Assembly (NCBI GenBank): GCA_945902955.1
Contig: CAMDNO010000003.1
Coordinates: 1 to 64,000 of the forward strand
From: Porphyromonas cangingivalis
GTDB lineage: Bacteria > Bacteroidota > Bacteroidia > Bacteroidales > Paludibacteraceae
Reading direction: 5' to 3'
DNA length: 64,000 nt
Below the pieces are notes generated by a model. The model made no database searches, was not told the DNA's origin, and saw only the letters and a list, made by a program, of their open reading frames with translations. Positions 17,987 through 28,809 of the stretch are shown piece by piece; within the stretch, counting starts at the first letter, position 1; every line of letters begins with the position of its first letter. Position numbers and translations under genes: made by a program.

Positions 17987-19048
17987 TCAGCTATTTTTTT
18001 GTAATTCGTCTACTTTACGTTGTATATCGTAAACGATGCGCTGTAATTCCGGTAGATTCTTGTGAACTATGGCAGCACGTTGAAAGGTTTTCATTTGAAT
18101 GGCCGGATAGCCCATAATCATTTGCCCCGGCTCTTTTATTGAATTTGAAATTCCCGATTGTGCTCCCAAAATGGTGTTGTCGGCAATATGTAAATGTCCG
18201 GCTACACCAACTTGCCCGGCAACAATACAATTTTTTCCAATTTTTGTTGAACCGGAAATTCCTGTTTGAGAGGCAATTACTGTATTTTCGCCCACTTCTA
18301 CATTGTGAGCAATTTGAATTAAATTATCGAGTTTTGCTCCTTTGCGTATAATAGTACTACCAAGTGTTGCCCTGTCAATAGTGGTATTGGCTCCTATTTC
18401 CACATCATCTTCAATAACCACATTGCCCATTTGCGGAATTTTTTTGTAAACGCCATCTTCGGCAGGTGCAAATCCAAAACCATCGGCACCTATACTTACA
18501 CCCGAATGTATTATACAATTATCGCCTACTATACTCTGATTGTATATATTTACATTGGAATAGAGCGTTACATTATTGCCTATTTGCGTTCCTTCTTCAA
18601 TGGAGCAACTGGCATAAATACGTACATTATTTCCAATTTTTACATTGTCGGCAATATACACAAAAGGCGCAATATAAGCATTTTCGCCTATTTGCGCTGA
18701 CTCGGCTATTTCACATTGTTTGGATATGCCTGTTTTTTTTGGCTTCGATTGCTCTACAACCGACATGAGAAAAGCCAACGATTCGTATGCGTTTTCTACG
18801 CGTATGAGTGTGGCTTTTGCAGGGCGTTCGGCTTTAAAGTCATTATTTACAAGAATCACGCTTGCATTACTGTCATACAAATAATGACTGTACTTCGGGT
18901 TTGCCAAAAAACTCAAAGTTCCAGGTTTACCTTCTTCGATTTTCGAAAAATCACCAACTTTCACAGTTCCGTCTCCTTCGACAGTACCATTCAGATAATT
19001 AGCAATTTGATCGGCATTAAACTCCATAAAAAAAATTTTTGGGTGCAA
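17987..19048 (-). CDS. lpxD: UDP-3-O-(3-hydroxymyristoyl)glucosamine N-acyltransferase
   Basis: Hexapeptide repeats; [46 protein letters not shown]. Confidence 0.95.
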   Translation of the reverse strand: MHPKIFFMEFNADQIANYLNGTVEGDGTVKVGDFSKIEEGKPGTLSFLANPKYSHYLYDSNASVILVNNDFKAERPAKATLIRVENAYESLAFLMSVVEQSKPKKTGISKQCEIAESAQIGENAYIAPFVYIADNVKIGNNVRIYASCSIEEGTQIGNNVTLYSNVNIYNQSIVGDNCIIHSGVSIGADGFGFAPAEDGVYKKIPQMGNVVIEDDVEIGANTTIDRATLGSTIIRKGAKLDNLIQIAHNVEVGENTVIASQTGISGSTKIGKNCIVAGQVGVAGHLHIADNTILGAQSGISNSIKEPGQMIMGYPAIQMKTFQRAAIVHKNLPELQRIVYDIQRKVDELQKNS

Positions 19049-19142
19049 AGGTACAAAACAAAATTCAATTTTTAGCTTAAATACATATATTTGGGTCGTA
19101 TATTCAAGTTGATTGTGTCTATTTGCTACTGTATCTGTATTT

Positions 19143-20372
19143 CTAAATTTTATAATAGCAATAAAAGTGTTTTTCTACTTTTTTAGTAAGTACTTGTATA
19201 TTAAGCATGTCCGAAACATCAGCAATGTCTTTCACCATTCCATTTTTCAATAAAATCTGAATACTATCATCTTCGGGCGAATAAGTATCAGTTGTAACTA
19301 TTTCGTCGCCCATAAAATAACTCGCATCCGCTAAGCTTATTGCGAAGTGAGTTGCATATTTCTCCAAATCTTTTGCATAAATAGATTTATCGACTGAAGT
19401 TGGATTTATTTCTACTTTAAATAAACGACGATTTGTAAAATCTTTACACAGGGTCGAAAGTACGCTATCCGAATGATTGCCCCATACTTTTATAGCACAT
19501 ACCAAATCCGAATCGTCTAACATTACAAAATTTTGTATTGCCTCATCTGAGGTTAAAAACGCATTTTTATCTATGGTATTGTATAAAAAATAATGCAAGG
19601 CAGGCGATCCAAATAAATCATGCCCATGGTATGCCAACTCTTTGGCGCGTTTTAATATATTTACCAACATGCGTTCGGCAGCTACCGAAGTTTTGTGCAA
19701 ATACACCTGCCAATACATTAAGCGGCGCGCCACCAAAAATTTTTCGATAGAATAGATTCCTTTTATATCTACTACCAATTCGTCGTTGTGCAAATTGAGC
19801 ATTTTTATTATACGTGCAGCTCCAATTATTCCTTCGCTTACGCCCGAAAAAAAACTATCGCGACTTAAATAATCTAACCTATCCATATCTAATTGCCCGG
19901 AAACAAGTTGATGCAAATATTTTTTTGGATAACGACGCGTAAAAATTTCGATTGCCAAATCGAGTTTTCCTTCAAAAAATTCGTTTAGCTTTTGCATCAA
20001 AATAAGCGAAATTTCTTCGTGGCTAATATTATTGACCAAACTATGCTCTAAAGCATGCGAAAACGGTCCATGCCCTATATCATGCAAAAGTATACAAGCT
20101 CGTACAGCCTCAGCTTCGGCAGGCGAAATTAGGTGCCCTTGTTGTTGAAGTTGTGCAATGGCTTCGCCCATCAGATGCATTGCACCCAACGAATGTTGCA
20201 TGCGTGTGTGTTGAGCACCCGGATATACAAACGACGAAAGCCCTAACTGCTTGATTCTGTGTAGGCGTTGGAAATAAGGATGCTGAATTAAATCGTATAA
20301 AAATTCGCTGGGAATATTTATAAATCCAAATACAGGATCGTTTATTATTTTGCGTTTATTTGGTTTTTGCAT
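19143..20372 (-). CDS. HD domain phosphohydrolase
   Basis: [47 protein letters not shown]. Confidence 0.9.
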   Translation of the reverse strand: MQKPNKRKIINDPVFGFINIPSEFLYDLIQHPYFQRLHRIKQLGLSSFVYPGAQHTRMQHSLGAMHLMGEAIAQLQQQGHLISPAEAEAVRACILLHDIGHGPFSHALEHSLVNNISHEEISLILMQKLNEFFEGKLDLAIEIFTRRYPKKYLHQLVSGQLDMDRLDYLSRDSFFSGVSEGIIGAARIIKMLNLHNDELVVDIKGIYSIEKFLVARRLMYWQVYLHKTSVAAERMLVNILKRAKELAYHGHDLFGSPALHYFLYNTIDKNAFLTSDEAIQNFVMLDDSDLVCAIKVWGNHSDSVLSTLCKDFTNRRLFKVEINPTSVDKSIYAKDLEKYATHFAISLADASYFMGDEIVTTDTYSPEDDSIQILLKNGMVKDIADVSDMLNIQVLTKKVEKHFYCYYKI

Positions 20373-20394
20373 TTTATTTGATAAAAAATAATTG

Positions 20395-21618
20395 CTAAAA
20401 AATATAACTCAATGTTGCTAATGCTCTATGATTATTCACATTGTAAGGACTGGTAATTCGTCCATTTGATTGAATTGTACCGTACTTTGCAGTTGTAAAT
20501 TCGTACTCAAAACCCAAGCGAAAATTTGGTAAACTATAGCAGATATGAGGTGCAACCCGATAAAGTTGATCAATTATTAGTTGGCTCGCATCGTAAAAAC
20601 CATATCCGTAAACGCTATTTGGCGTTAACATTAAATTTTTATTTGTTCCTAAGTTTTGCGATAGTCCACCATAAATACCAACCTGTATTTTTGATCCATA
20701 AGCAACACTTAACCAAGATGTTGAGGTGTTGAAATTTGTATAATCTGCTGTAGCATTTGTAGCATCCACACTTAGTCCATACCCTCCAATCATAATATAT
20801 TCACTCATATTTTGCCCCAATACAGATTTTGCACGTATCTGAAATTTTTTATTGGTATATCCGGCATAAGCTACTGCAGCGCCCGAATTAAAACGTACAT
20901 TGTTAATTTTCAACGATTTTCCTTCTACTCCAACTCCGGCAACAATACTTTTTGAATTGTAATCTAACCCTACATGTAAGCCTGGCAATAAGCCGGTTTT
21001 CATATAACTTGCACTTGCGCCAACAGGTCCTTGAGTCATGTATTGCATTTGATACGAGGCAGCTGTTAGAAAGGTGATATTGTCGTTTAGTTTTTGATTT
21101 AAACGTATTTGTGGACTACGATTAAATGGTTGAAATGGTGTACCCACACTCAAAGCGGGTGTTATGGGCTGTAAATTTGCATACATCGGGTGCCATGTTT
21201 GACCAACTAATAATTCAGTTTTTGACCAATTTAGTTTCATATATGCCTGACGGAGACGAATTAAATAATAACTTGAAGAGATTCCGGCAAAATCACATTC
21301 AATTTTGGCAGAAGATTTTGCGCCTAAAATGGGTGTACTTGTAAAGTCAATTCCTAAACGGGTTGAAATGGCAAGCATTTGTGAATTAGAAACATTATTT
21401 TTATCCTTAAATTCGCCATTAAACAAATATTCATCTTTGGGTTTTGGAAAAATATTAAATAAACCATCGAGTGCTTCCACATTTTGGCGCGAATTATAAT
21501 ACAATTCGTTGCGTACAAAACCATATAGTTTGTAAGTTGTGGGCTGTTCGGCAGCCGATATAGTTAGAAATGAGACCAAGAGAGAGAAAGCTAAAAACGA
21601 AATCTTTTTTAAAAACAT
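20395..21618 (-). CDS. Outer-membrane beta-barrel porin-like protein
   Basis: Signal peptide, alternating amphipathic strands, C-terminal ATLSYIF. Confidence 0.65.
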   Translation of the reverse strand: MFLKKISFLAFSLLVSFLTISAAEQPTTYKLYGFVRNELYYNSRQNVEALDGLFNIFPKPKDEYLFNGEFKDKNNVSNSQMLAISTRLGIDFTSTPILGAKSSAKIECDFAGISSSYYLIRLRQAYMKLNWSKTELLVGQTWHPMYANLQPITPALSVGTPFQPFNRSPQIRLNQKLNDNITFLTAASYQMQYMTQGPVGASASYMKTGLLPGLHVGLDYNSKSIVAGVGVEGKSLKINNVRFNSGAAVAYAGYTNKKFQIRAKSVLGQNMSEYIMIGGYGLSVDATNATADYTNFNTSTSWLSVAYGSKIQVGIYGGLSQNLGTNKNLMLTPNSVYGYGFYDASQLIIDQLYRVAPHICYSLPNFRLGFEYEFTTAKYGTIQSNGRITSPYNVNNHRALATLSYIF

Positions 21619-21646
21619 AATTTAAAAATTTTGCTGAATAGTTAAT

Positions 21647-22216
21647 TCAGAGATAATAAATATGTTCTATCAGGATTTTTAATCCAATAGCTATTAAAAT
21701 AATGCCACCTAATAGATTGGCATTAATTTTTATGCGATCGCGAAAACGAACACCAAGATAAACTCCAACTATTGAAAATAAAAAGCTAATAAAACCAATA
21801 ATTAATACTGCAAATGTAATTTTGGTTGAAAAAGGTACAAAAATAATTCCTGTTGCTAAAGCATCAATGCTTGTTAGAAGCGAAAGCATAATAAGAATTT
21901 TCCATCCAAATGGATTTGATTGAATTTCACATTTTGGGTCGATAGGCTTAAGACCTTCTATCAACATTTTCAAACCAATCGCTCCCAATAAAATGAATGC
22001 TACCCAATGATCGTAGTCGGTTATTTTTTTTGCAAAACTATAACCAGCATAATATCCAATCAGAGGCATAAATCCCTGAAATAAACCAAAAAGCACCCCC
22101 ATTCGGAATGCTTTTTTGAATTTGAATTTTTTCAGGCAAACGCCCTTGCTAATGGAAACTGCGAAACAGTCCATAGCAAGGCCGATACCGATTATGATGA
22201 TTGAGAGTAAATCCAT
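21647..22216 (-). CDS. mntP: Manganese efflux pump MntP
   Basis: GIGLAMDCFAVSISKG, SLLTSIDALATGI. Confidence 0.93.
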   Translation of the reverse strand: MDLLSIIIIGIGLAMDCFAVSISKGVCLKKFKFKKAFRMGVLFGLFQGFMPLIGYYAGYSFAKKITDYDHWVAFILLGAIGLKMLIEGLKPIDPKCEIQSNPFGWKILIMLSLLTSIDALATGIIFVPFSTKITFAVLIIGFISFLFSIVGVYLGVRFRDRIKINANLLGGIILIAIGLKILIEHIYYL

Positions 22217-24241
22217 TTAGAGCATTGATTTCACTTGCTCGTAAACGTTTTTGCCGTTGAAGCCAAGCTTTTCGTCCAATACTTTGTAAGGTGCCGAAAA
22301 ACCAAACGATTCTAATCCCCAAACTTTACCATTAGCTCCAACTAATCCTAAAAGGTTTACAGGTAAACCGGCTGTTAGACCAAAGATTTTAGCACCTTTT
22401 GGCAATACACTTTCCTGATATTCTGCCGATTGACTGCGGAATAAACCTTCGGAAGGAACGGATACCAAACGTATTTTTACGCCATCGGCACGAAGCAAAG
22501 CTGCACCTTCGTTCAGGGTAGAAACTTCGGAACCAGAAGCTACCAAAATAACATCCGGATTGCCATCACATTCAACCACATAACCACCTTTTTCGGCCTG
22601 AGCAGCATCTACTTTACGACCATTAGCCGAAGGAAGATCCGTGATATTCTGACGCGAAAGTATCAGTCCGGTAGGTGTTTGCGTGTTTTCGAGTGCCATA
22701 CGCCATGCAACAGTACATTCTTCCACATCGGCTGGGCGAAGCACTAACATCGAATTGTGACCTTTGTGGTTTTTGAGTTTTTCCATCAAACGAATTTGTG
22801 CTTCTTGCTCCACAGGTTCGTGGGTTGGTCCATCTTCGCCTACACGGAAAGCATCATGTGTCCAAATAAATTTCACTGGAACTTCCATCAAAGCAGCCAT
22901 ACGAATAGCTGGTTTCATATAGTCGGAAAATACGAAGAAAGTAGCACAAGCCGGAATAACACCACCGTGTAAACTCATACCAATACAAACGCACGCCATA
23001 GTTAATTCGGCTACACCAGCTTGAAGGAAAGCACCCGAAAAATCGTCTTTTGTAAATGCTTTTGTGTTTTTAAGGAAACCATCGGTTTTGTCGGAATTCG
23101 ATAAATCGGCACTCGAAACCACCATGTTTTCAACTTGCAAAGCCAATTGAGCCAATACCGTTGCCGAAGCAGCACGTGTAGCTTGTCCGGGTTTTTGAAC
23201 TACTGCATCCCAGTTTACTTTTGGAGCTTTGCCTGAGAAGAAAGTTTCTAATTTGGCAGCCAATTCAGGGTTTTCTTTTGCCCATTCGGCTTTAGCAGCC
23301 TGTTTCGAAGCTACTATTTTTTCTAATTCTGCCTCACGTTTAGCGTACAATTCAACTGTTTCGGGAAACAATACAAATGCATCAGCAGGGTTTCCACCCA
23401 AATTTTTGATTGACTCATCGTACGATGCGCCACATTCGCTCAATGGCATACCGTGTGTTGCACATTGGTTTTCGAAACTTGTATTATCGGCTTTACGAGC
23501 GCCTTTACCCATAATTGTTTTACCAATAATAAGTGTTGGTTTCGATTTCTCAGCTTTGGCTTCTTTTAAGGCTGTACGAATTTCAACAGCATTGTTGCCA
23601 TTTATTTCAATAATTTTCCAACCCCACGAAAGGTATTTTTGAGCTGTGTTTTCGGTGGTAACATCTTTTGTTTCAGTTGATAACTGAATGTCATTCGAAT
23701 CGTAGAACATAATCAGGTTATTCAATCCGAGGTGTCCTGCCAAACGGCCTGCTCCTTGCGAAATTTCTTCCTGAACACCACCATCCGAAATATAAGCATA
23801 AATGGTTTGACTCATTACTTCACCAAAACGAGCTTTCAAGAATTTGGCTGCAATGGCTGCACCTACTGCAAAAGTATGACCTTGTCCGAGAGGGCCTGAA
23901 GTGTTTTCAACGCCACGCATAATGTCTACTTCTGGATGTCCTGGAGTAGCACTTCCCCATTGGCGAAATTGAGCTAACTCTTCCATCGTGTATTTGCCTG
24001 TACAAGCTAATACTGAATAAAGCATAGGCGACATGTGTCCCGGATCCAGAAACATGCGGTCGCGTCCTTCCCATTTCGGATTTTTAGGGTCGTACTCCAA
24101 AAACTCTGAAAATAGAACATTAATAAAATCAGCTCCACCCATAGCACCCCCCGGATGCCCTGATTTTGCTTTTTCAACTGCCGATGCCGCCAAAATACGG
24201 ATGTTGTCGGCTGCACGATTTAAAACTTGAATTGAATTCAT
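22217..24241 (-). CDS. tkt: Transketolase
   Basis: KSGHPGGAMGGAD, GPLGQGHTFAVGAAIAAKFL, THDAFRVGEDGPTHEPVEQEA. Confidence 0.96.
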   Translation of the reverse strand: MNSIQVLNRAADNIRILAASAVEKAKSGHPGGAMGGADFINVLFSEFLEYDPKNPKWEGRDRMFLDPGHMSPMLYSVLACTGKYTMEELAQFRQWGSATPGHPEVDIMRGVENTSGPLGQGHTFAVGAAIAAKFLKARFGEVMSQTIYAYISDGGVQEEISQGAGRLAGHLGLNNLIMFYDSNDIQLSTETKDVTTENTAQKYLSWGWKIIEINGNNAVEIRTALKEAKAEKSKPTLIIGKTIMGKGARKADNTSFENQCATHGMPLSECGASYDESIKNLGGNPADAFVLFPETVELYAKREAELEKIVASKQAAKAEWAKENPELAAKLETFFSGKAPKVNWDAVVQKPGQATRAASATVLAQLALQVENMVVSSADLSNSDKTDGFLKNTKAFTKDDFSGAFLQAGVAELTMACVCIGMSLHGGVIPACATFFVFSDYMKPAIRMAALMEVPVKFIWTHDAFRVGEDGPTHEPVEQEAQIRLMEKLKNHKGHNSMLVLRPADVEECTVAWRMALENTQTPTGLILSRQNITDLPSANGRKVDAAQAEKGGYVVECDGNPDVILVASGSEVSTLNEGAALLRADGVKIRLVSVPSEGLFRSQSAEYQESVLPKGAKIFGLTAGLPVNLLGLVGANGKVWGLESFGFSAPYKVLDEKLGFNGKNVYEQVKSML

Positions 24242-24352
24242 AAATACTTGTTGTTATTTGGTTGTTGTTTTGTTAATTAGTTTATCTGTTAATTAGTTCA
24301 TCGGTTCATCAGTTTATAGCTAATAAACCGATAAACATTATGAACAAATTAA

Positions 24353-25042
24353 TTAAAATTTATACCCAATGGCATAGTTTACTCCCCAGTTGCCTCCATC
24401 GCTTTTTTTGCCAAATCCAGGAATATAATATGGATCTATTTCGCCTAAAATATCCGTTCCCAATAGTTTTTTATTTCGTACTGTCCAGCCCATGTAAATG
24501 TTTTTCAACACTTCTACACGCATACCGGCCACTACTTCTATCCATACTTTTGTTGTTGTAATATCATTATAATTTTGAGAAATTTGAGTTCCCCAATAAT
24601 TATTTTCAACCACAGCATTTTTATAACTGTACGAAAATGGTGAAAAGCCAATTCGCGCTCCTGCAAAAAATATATTGTGGGTAGGCTCTTTATCTTTTTT
24701 AGGCTTTATCAAATTGAAATCAACCCCAAGTCGTCCATACAATCCGGAAGTTTTGAAATTTAAAGCATCGATAGATGTTTTGTTTGCTCCGGCAAATCCA
24801 ATTTCAATAGTCGGAAAGTATTTTTGTTTTAAATTAGCAGAAATGCCTGCTTCGTAGCCATACAGCTCACCTTTGTAAATGAAATTGGATGCAATGGATG
24901 CTAAATCTATTTCGAGAACTAAGCCACGAAATGCAGTCTTTACAACCGTATCGGTTTTTTGTTTGCTAACTTGTGCATTTACAGAGTAAATACCTATCAG
25001 GCAGAACAAACTAATTATGAAAAATCTTAATATGTTCTGCAT
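24353..25042 (-). CDS. DUF6048-like outer-membrane/secreted protein
   Basis: Signal peptide and beta-barrel-like sequence. Confidence 0.6.
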   Translation of the reverse strand: MQNILRFFIISLFCLIGIYSVNAQVSKQKTDTVVKTAFRGLVLEIDLASIASNFIYKGELYGYEAGISANLKQKYFPTIEIGFAGANKTSIDALNFKTSGLYGRLGVDFNLIKPKKDKEPTHNIFFAGARIGFSPFSYSYKNAVVENNYWGTQISQNYNDITTTKVWIEVVAGMRVEVLKNIYMGWTVRNKKLLGTDILGEIDPYYIPGFGKKSDGGNWGVNYAIGYKF

Positions 25043-25484
25043 TTACATTTATTACTTCGCGTTCTAAAATTCGGACTGAGTCGATAAAATGATTCGTGCT
25101 AATTACCTCGTCGATAGTTTGTGTAGCAATGTAGCCACACTCAAACGATATAAAATAAGCATTGTTTGGAGTATAAAAAACTAATAATGTATCTGTTGTA
25201 TTGTTGAACCGGATGATAAAATCGGATTGTTGTCGGGCTGCATTCAAAGGAATACTTACTGAATATAACGATTTAGAATTTACAAACAAAAAGGAATCTT
25301 TTTCTAATCCGTTCATCCACAAACTATCCACTTTTATGGAAGTATCGGTTAAATCAGTTTTTTGATAAAATCCAATTTTCATATTTACAGTTTTGTCTTC
25401 GTGGCATTCGTCGGTAGAACTACAGCCCGCAATCAAAACTGAAAACAGCAAAACCAGAATAACTAAGAATTTACAATTTACCAT
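25011..25484 (-). CDS. DUF6452-like lipoprotein
   Basis: Lipobox VLIAGCSSTDEC; overlaps the next gene by 32 bp. Confidence 0.6.
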   Translation of the reverse strand: MVNCKFLVILVLLFSVLIAGCSSTDECHEDKTVNMKIGFYQKTDLTDTSIKVDSLWMNGLEKDSFLFVNSKSLYSVSIPLNAARQQSDFIIRFNNTTDTLLVFYTPNNAYFISFECGYIATQTIDEVISTNHFIDSVRILEREVINVNAEHIKIFHN

Positions 25485-25548
25485 TTACAATTTTATAAAC
25501 TATATTTATCTTCAAATCAACACATTATCACATCATCACATCAAAATA
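25463..25548. repeat. Composite repeat GATGTGATGATGTG + GTAAATTGTAAATTCTTA (minus orientation), copy 1
   Basis: Same composite order as 54546-54632. Confidence 0.6.
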
Positions 25549-26053
25549 ATCCCCTCACTTCTTTTTTCAACATATCAGCAGCTACTTCTCCGGGTGAATT
25601 GTTGCTTTGGGCATAGAGCTGTATTATTCTTTCGGCTAATTCAGTCCCAAATGCATCGGCAGCGCATTGCGTAGCACACAAATTTACTAATTGAATTAAA
25701 CTTTCTTGCGTGGCACGAATTGCCGACCACAACTCGTTGCTCACATATATTTGTTGAGAAGCATTGTGCCCAAATTCATGTCGAATGCTTGCTACTAAAT
25801 GCGATTGCAATTCAAAACAATTCATATTAGGCTTTAATGTTTCGAGAACAATATTGGTTGGTTTTGTACGTTCAACAACTAATATTAAGCGCTCGTAAGC
25901 TCTCAAACGTAATGGAGTTGTAGCTGAAATATTTTTCTTTTGTATTTCAAAATTACGCCTTCTTTCGTCGTTTTTAAGCATTTTATCCAACAAGATATAA
26001 GCTGTTGCAAATACCAAAAGCGCCGGAATAGTAAATTGAAGAATTTCTATCAT
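25541..26053 (-). CDS. Conserved Bacteroidetes hypothetical protein with N-terminal TM
   Basis: ORF within a consistent gene series; N-terminal hydrophobic helix. Confidence 0.6.
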   Translation of the reverse strand: MIEILQFTIPALLVFATAYILLDKMLKNDERRRNFEIQKKNISATTPLRLRAYERLILVVERTKPTNIVLETLKPNMNCFELQSHLVASIRHEFGHNASQQIYVSNELWSAIRATQESLIQLVNLCATQCAADAFGTELAERIIQLYAQSNNSPGEVAADMLKKEVRGLF

Positions 26054-26057
26054 TTTC

Positions 26058-26426
26058 TTAAGATCCTAAAATGTAACCTAAATAAACAGCTAAAAAACCG
26101 AGCGTTATACTCAGTATTGTATACAAAATGACAGTAAAGAATTGCCCATTTTGCATAAGTAGTAGATTTTCGTTGCTAAAGCTCGAAAAAGTAGTGAAAC
26201 CACCACAAAAACCAACTATCAAAAGTAGTCGCAATTCGTTGCTAATCAAATTGCTTTTAGCACTTAATCCAACAATAATTCCGATTAATAAACTTCCCAA
26301 AACATTAACTGTTAGCGTTCCCATTGGAATGGCGAGCACCTGCCAAGATACATTTAGTTTCGAAACTAAAAAGCGTGCAATGCTGCCTATAAATCCTCCA
26401 AATCCAACTAATAATAGTTCTTTCAT
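26058..26426 (-). CDS. crcB: Fluoride efflux transporter CrcB
   Basis: GGFIGSIARFLVSK, GTLTVNVLGSLLIG, GFCGGFTTFSSFS. Confidence 0.95.
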   Translation of the reverse strand: MKELLLVGFGGFIGSIARFLVSKLNVSWQVLAIPMGTLTVNVLGSLLIGIIVGLSAKSNLISNELRLLLIVGFCGGFTTFSSFSNENLLLMQNGQFFTVILYTILSITLGFLAVYLGYILGS

Positions 26427-26451
26427 AATTGCCCCAAACCCCTAAAGGGGC

Positions 26452-27402
26452 TTAAATTTCTTTCTCAATCAAATAATTATTTCGTTCAGAAGAGTTGCGA
26501 GCAATTAATTCACCCAAAAATCCGGTCAGAAAAAGTTGTGTACCAAGCACCATTGCCAAAAGCGACAAATAAAAATAAGGTGTTTCGGTAATTAAAGGCG
26601 CTTTTACATGATTCAGAATTGCAAATAATTTATTTATGCCTACAGCCACAGTGGCTAAAAAGCCAAATACAAACATCATGCTGCCCACCATGCCAAAAAA
26701 GTGCATGGGTTTTTTGCCGAAACGCGATAGAAACCAAAGACTTATCAAATCGAGATAGCCATTTACGAAGCGGCTTAAACCAAATTTAGTTTCTCCAAAC
26801 TCACGCTTGCGGTGCACAACTACCTTTTCGCCAATTTTTTTAAAGCCTGCGTTTTTTGCTAAATAAGGAATGTAACGGTGCATTTCGCCATAAACTTCAA
26901 TGTTTTTAACCACCACGTTGGCGTAAGCTTTTAGTCCACAATTCATGTCGTGGAGCTTTAGCCCTGTTACCTTACGTGCTGTGGCATTGTATATTTTCGA
27001 AGGGATGTTTTTGGTGAATTTGGAATCGTAACGCTTCTTTTTCCAGCCCGATACTAAATCGTAGCCTTCATTTTTTATCATACTAAATAATTCGGGAATT
27101 TCATCAGGGCTATCTTGCAAATCGGCATCCATCGTAATAACCACATCGCCTTGCGCAGCTCTAAAACCACAATACAAAGCGGGAGATTTACCATAATTGC
27201 TTCTGAATTTTATGCCTCGAACTGTCTGTGATTTTTTCTGTAATTCTGTTATTACTTCCCATGAGTGGTCGGTACTACCATCGTTTACAAAAATTACTTC
27301 GTAACTGAATTTGTTGGTAATCATTACTTTTTCAATCCAATCGTACAATTTTAGGAGCGATTCTTCTTCGTTATATAAAGGAACAATTATTGAAATATCC
27401 AT
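26452..27402 (-). CDS. Family 2 glycosyltransferase (DPM1/GtrB-like)
   Basis: ISIIVPLYNEEESLLKL, FVNDGSTDHSW, MDADLQDSPDEIPEL; start set at MDISIIVPL because the extended start runs into the repeat. Confidence 0.9.
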   Translation of the reverse strand: MDISIIVPLYNEEESLLKLYDWIEKVMITNKFSYEVIFVNDGSTDHSWEVITELQKKSQTVRGIKFRSNYGKSPALYCGFRAAQGDVVITMDADLQDSPDEIPELFSMIKNEGYDLVSGWKKKRYDSKFTKNIPSKIYNATARKVTGLKLHDMNCGLKAYANVVVKNIEVYGEMHRYIPYLAKNAGFKKIGEKVVVHRKREFGETKFGLSRFVNGYLDLISLWFLSRFGKKPMHFFGMVGSMMFVFGFLATVAVGINKLFAILNHVKAPLITETPYFYLSLLAMVLGTQLFLTGFLGELIARNSSERNNYLIEKEI

Positions 27403-27420
27403 TTTTTTATTATTGTATTC

Positions 27421-27503
27421 GGGTTTCACCGTAGGGGTAACACGATTATCTTGCAGAATAAAAACGTGAAACCCCTACGGTGTTACCCGTTTTTATTCTG
27501 CAA
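27421..27503. repeat. Nested inverted repeat
   Basis: Perfect 16 bp IR TTGCAGAATAAAAACG (27451-27466) / CGTTTTTATTCTGCAA (27488-27503), interleaved with an imperfect 24 bp IR (27421-27444 / 27465-27488). Confidence 0.9.
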
Positions 27504-28023
27504 AAATACTTTTTTCTTTTTTCAAAAATAATCCTAAAATTAAACCCCAAAAAGCGGCAACAATGGCACTACTCAATAAATTGAAAAGTGCGTAAGGAGC
27601 TGGTTTAAAGATTGAATTTAATAAATCGTAGGTTTTGTCGTCGATAGGAATATTCAGTTTTTCGTAAATCATAAGCGTATCGTTGAGGAACGTTGCTAAA
27701 AACTCAACATTTAGTAAAGCGTAGATTAATATTACCAACGAACCAATAACAGCACCGTAGATATAAACACGAAATACATAATTAAATGCTTCGCCAAAAG
27801 TCATTGTATCGCCATTTTCAGCTATACGAAAGCGTTTAGTTACAAAGAAAAGAAATACGATAATGCCTATTGAAATAAAAAAAGTGAAAGAGGAAAGTAG
27901 TGGAATTTTTGTTGCTGTAAATAAAAATTTAATAGCAATGAGTGCGCCGGCAATCAGCCCATTTTGCATAGCTGATTTATTGAAATTTTGTTGCATAAAT
28001 CTTATTTTTTTAAGTTCGCACAA
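27493..28023 (-). CDS. DUF4199-like membrane protein
   Basis: Four hydrophobic segments; GLIAGALIAIKFLF, FGEAFNYVFRVYIYGAVIGSLV. Confidence 0.7.
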   Translation of the reverse strand: MCELKKIRFMQQNFNKSAMQNGLIAGALIAIKFLFTATKIPLLSSFTFFISIGIIVFLFFVTKRFRIAENGDTMTFGEAFNYVFRVYIYGAVIGSLVILIYALLNVEFLATFLNDTLMIYEKLNIPIDDKTYDLLNSIFKPAPYALFNLLSSAIVAAFWGLILGLFLKKEKSIFAE

Positions 28024-28028
28024 AATTA

Positions 28029-28721
28029 CTAAAAATGTGGCACATACGAAATATTTTCAAAAACTTTCCATATAGTATCGTCTTCGGGTGTTAGAGCTGT
28101 TATGTTAATTTTTTCTTTCGAAACGGGGTGAATAAAACTTACATTTCGGGCGTGTAAACTTATCCCACCGTTGGGGTTCGAACGTGGAAATCCGTATTTT
28201 AAATCGCCTTTAATGGGGCAGCCCATTTTGGCTAACTGACATCGAATTTGATGATGTCGGCCTGTTTCGAGCTGCACTTCGAGTAAATAGTAGTTGTCCG
28301 AAGAGGCTATTAATCGGTAGCTCAAAGCAGCTTTTTTTGCTTCGGGTACCATTTTAGTGTGGGCTGTGGTTTTGTTTTGCTTTTCATTTCGTACTAAAAA
28401 ATGCTCTAAACGCCCTTCCGTTTCCTCGGGTTTATTTTTCACAATAGCCCAATAAGTTTTTTTTATTTCCTGATTCTTAAACATTTCATTCAGCCTGGTC
28501 AAAGCTTTACTTGTTTTGGCAAATAATACTACGCCGCTCACAGGTCGATCAAGCCTATGTGTAACACCTAAAAACACCTCACCAGGCTTATTATATTTCT
28601 CTTTTATGAATTTTTTGATTGTTTCCGATAGTGGTTCATCACCGGTTTTATCGCCCTGAACAATTTCCGAACAGGTTTTATTTACGGCTATTATGTGGTT
28701 GTCTTCGTGTAGTACTGTCAT
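28029..28721 (-). CDS. RluA-family pseudouridine synthase
   Basis: THRLDRPVSGVVLFAKTSKA, LETGRHHQIRCQLA. Confidence 0.93.
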   Translation of the reverse strand: MTVLHEDNHIIAVNKTCSEIVQGDKTGDEPLSETIKKFIKEKYNKPGEVFLGVTHRLDRPVSGVVLFAKTSKALTRLNEMFKNQEIKKTYWAIVKNKPEETEGRLEHFLVRNEKQNKTTAHTKMVPEAKKAALSYRLIASSDNYYLLEVQLETGRHHQIRCQLAKMGCPIKGDLKYGFPRSNPNGGISLHARNVSFIHPVSKEKINITALTPEDDTIWKVFENISYVPHF

Positions 28722-28809
28722 TTCTTTGATGGTTGATTTGTTAATTTGTTCATCTGTTAATTTGTTAAGATACTCAGATTTTGAAATTGGAAATTAATAA
28801 TATTGGAGA

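Noticed and set aside
22217-22260. yybP-ykoY manganese riboswitch upstream of mntP
   Set aside because: mntP starts 1 bp from the end of tkt; no leader is available
26427-26460. Fluoride riboswitch upstream of crcB
   Set aside because: Only about 25 bp before the next gene, containing a CCCCTAAAGGGG palindrome; no room or motif for a crcB riboswitch
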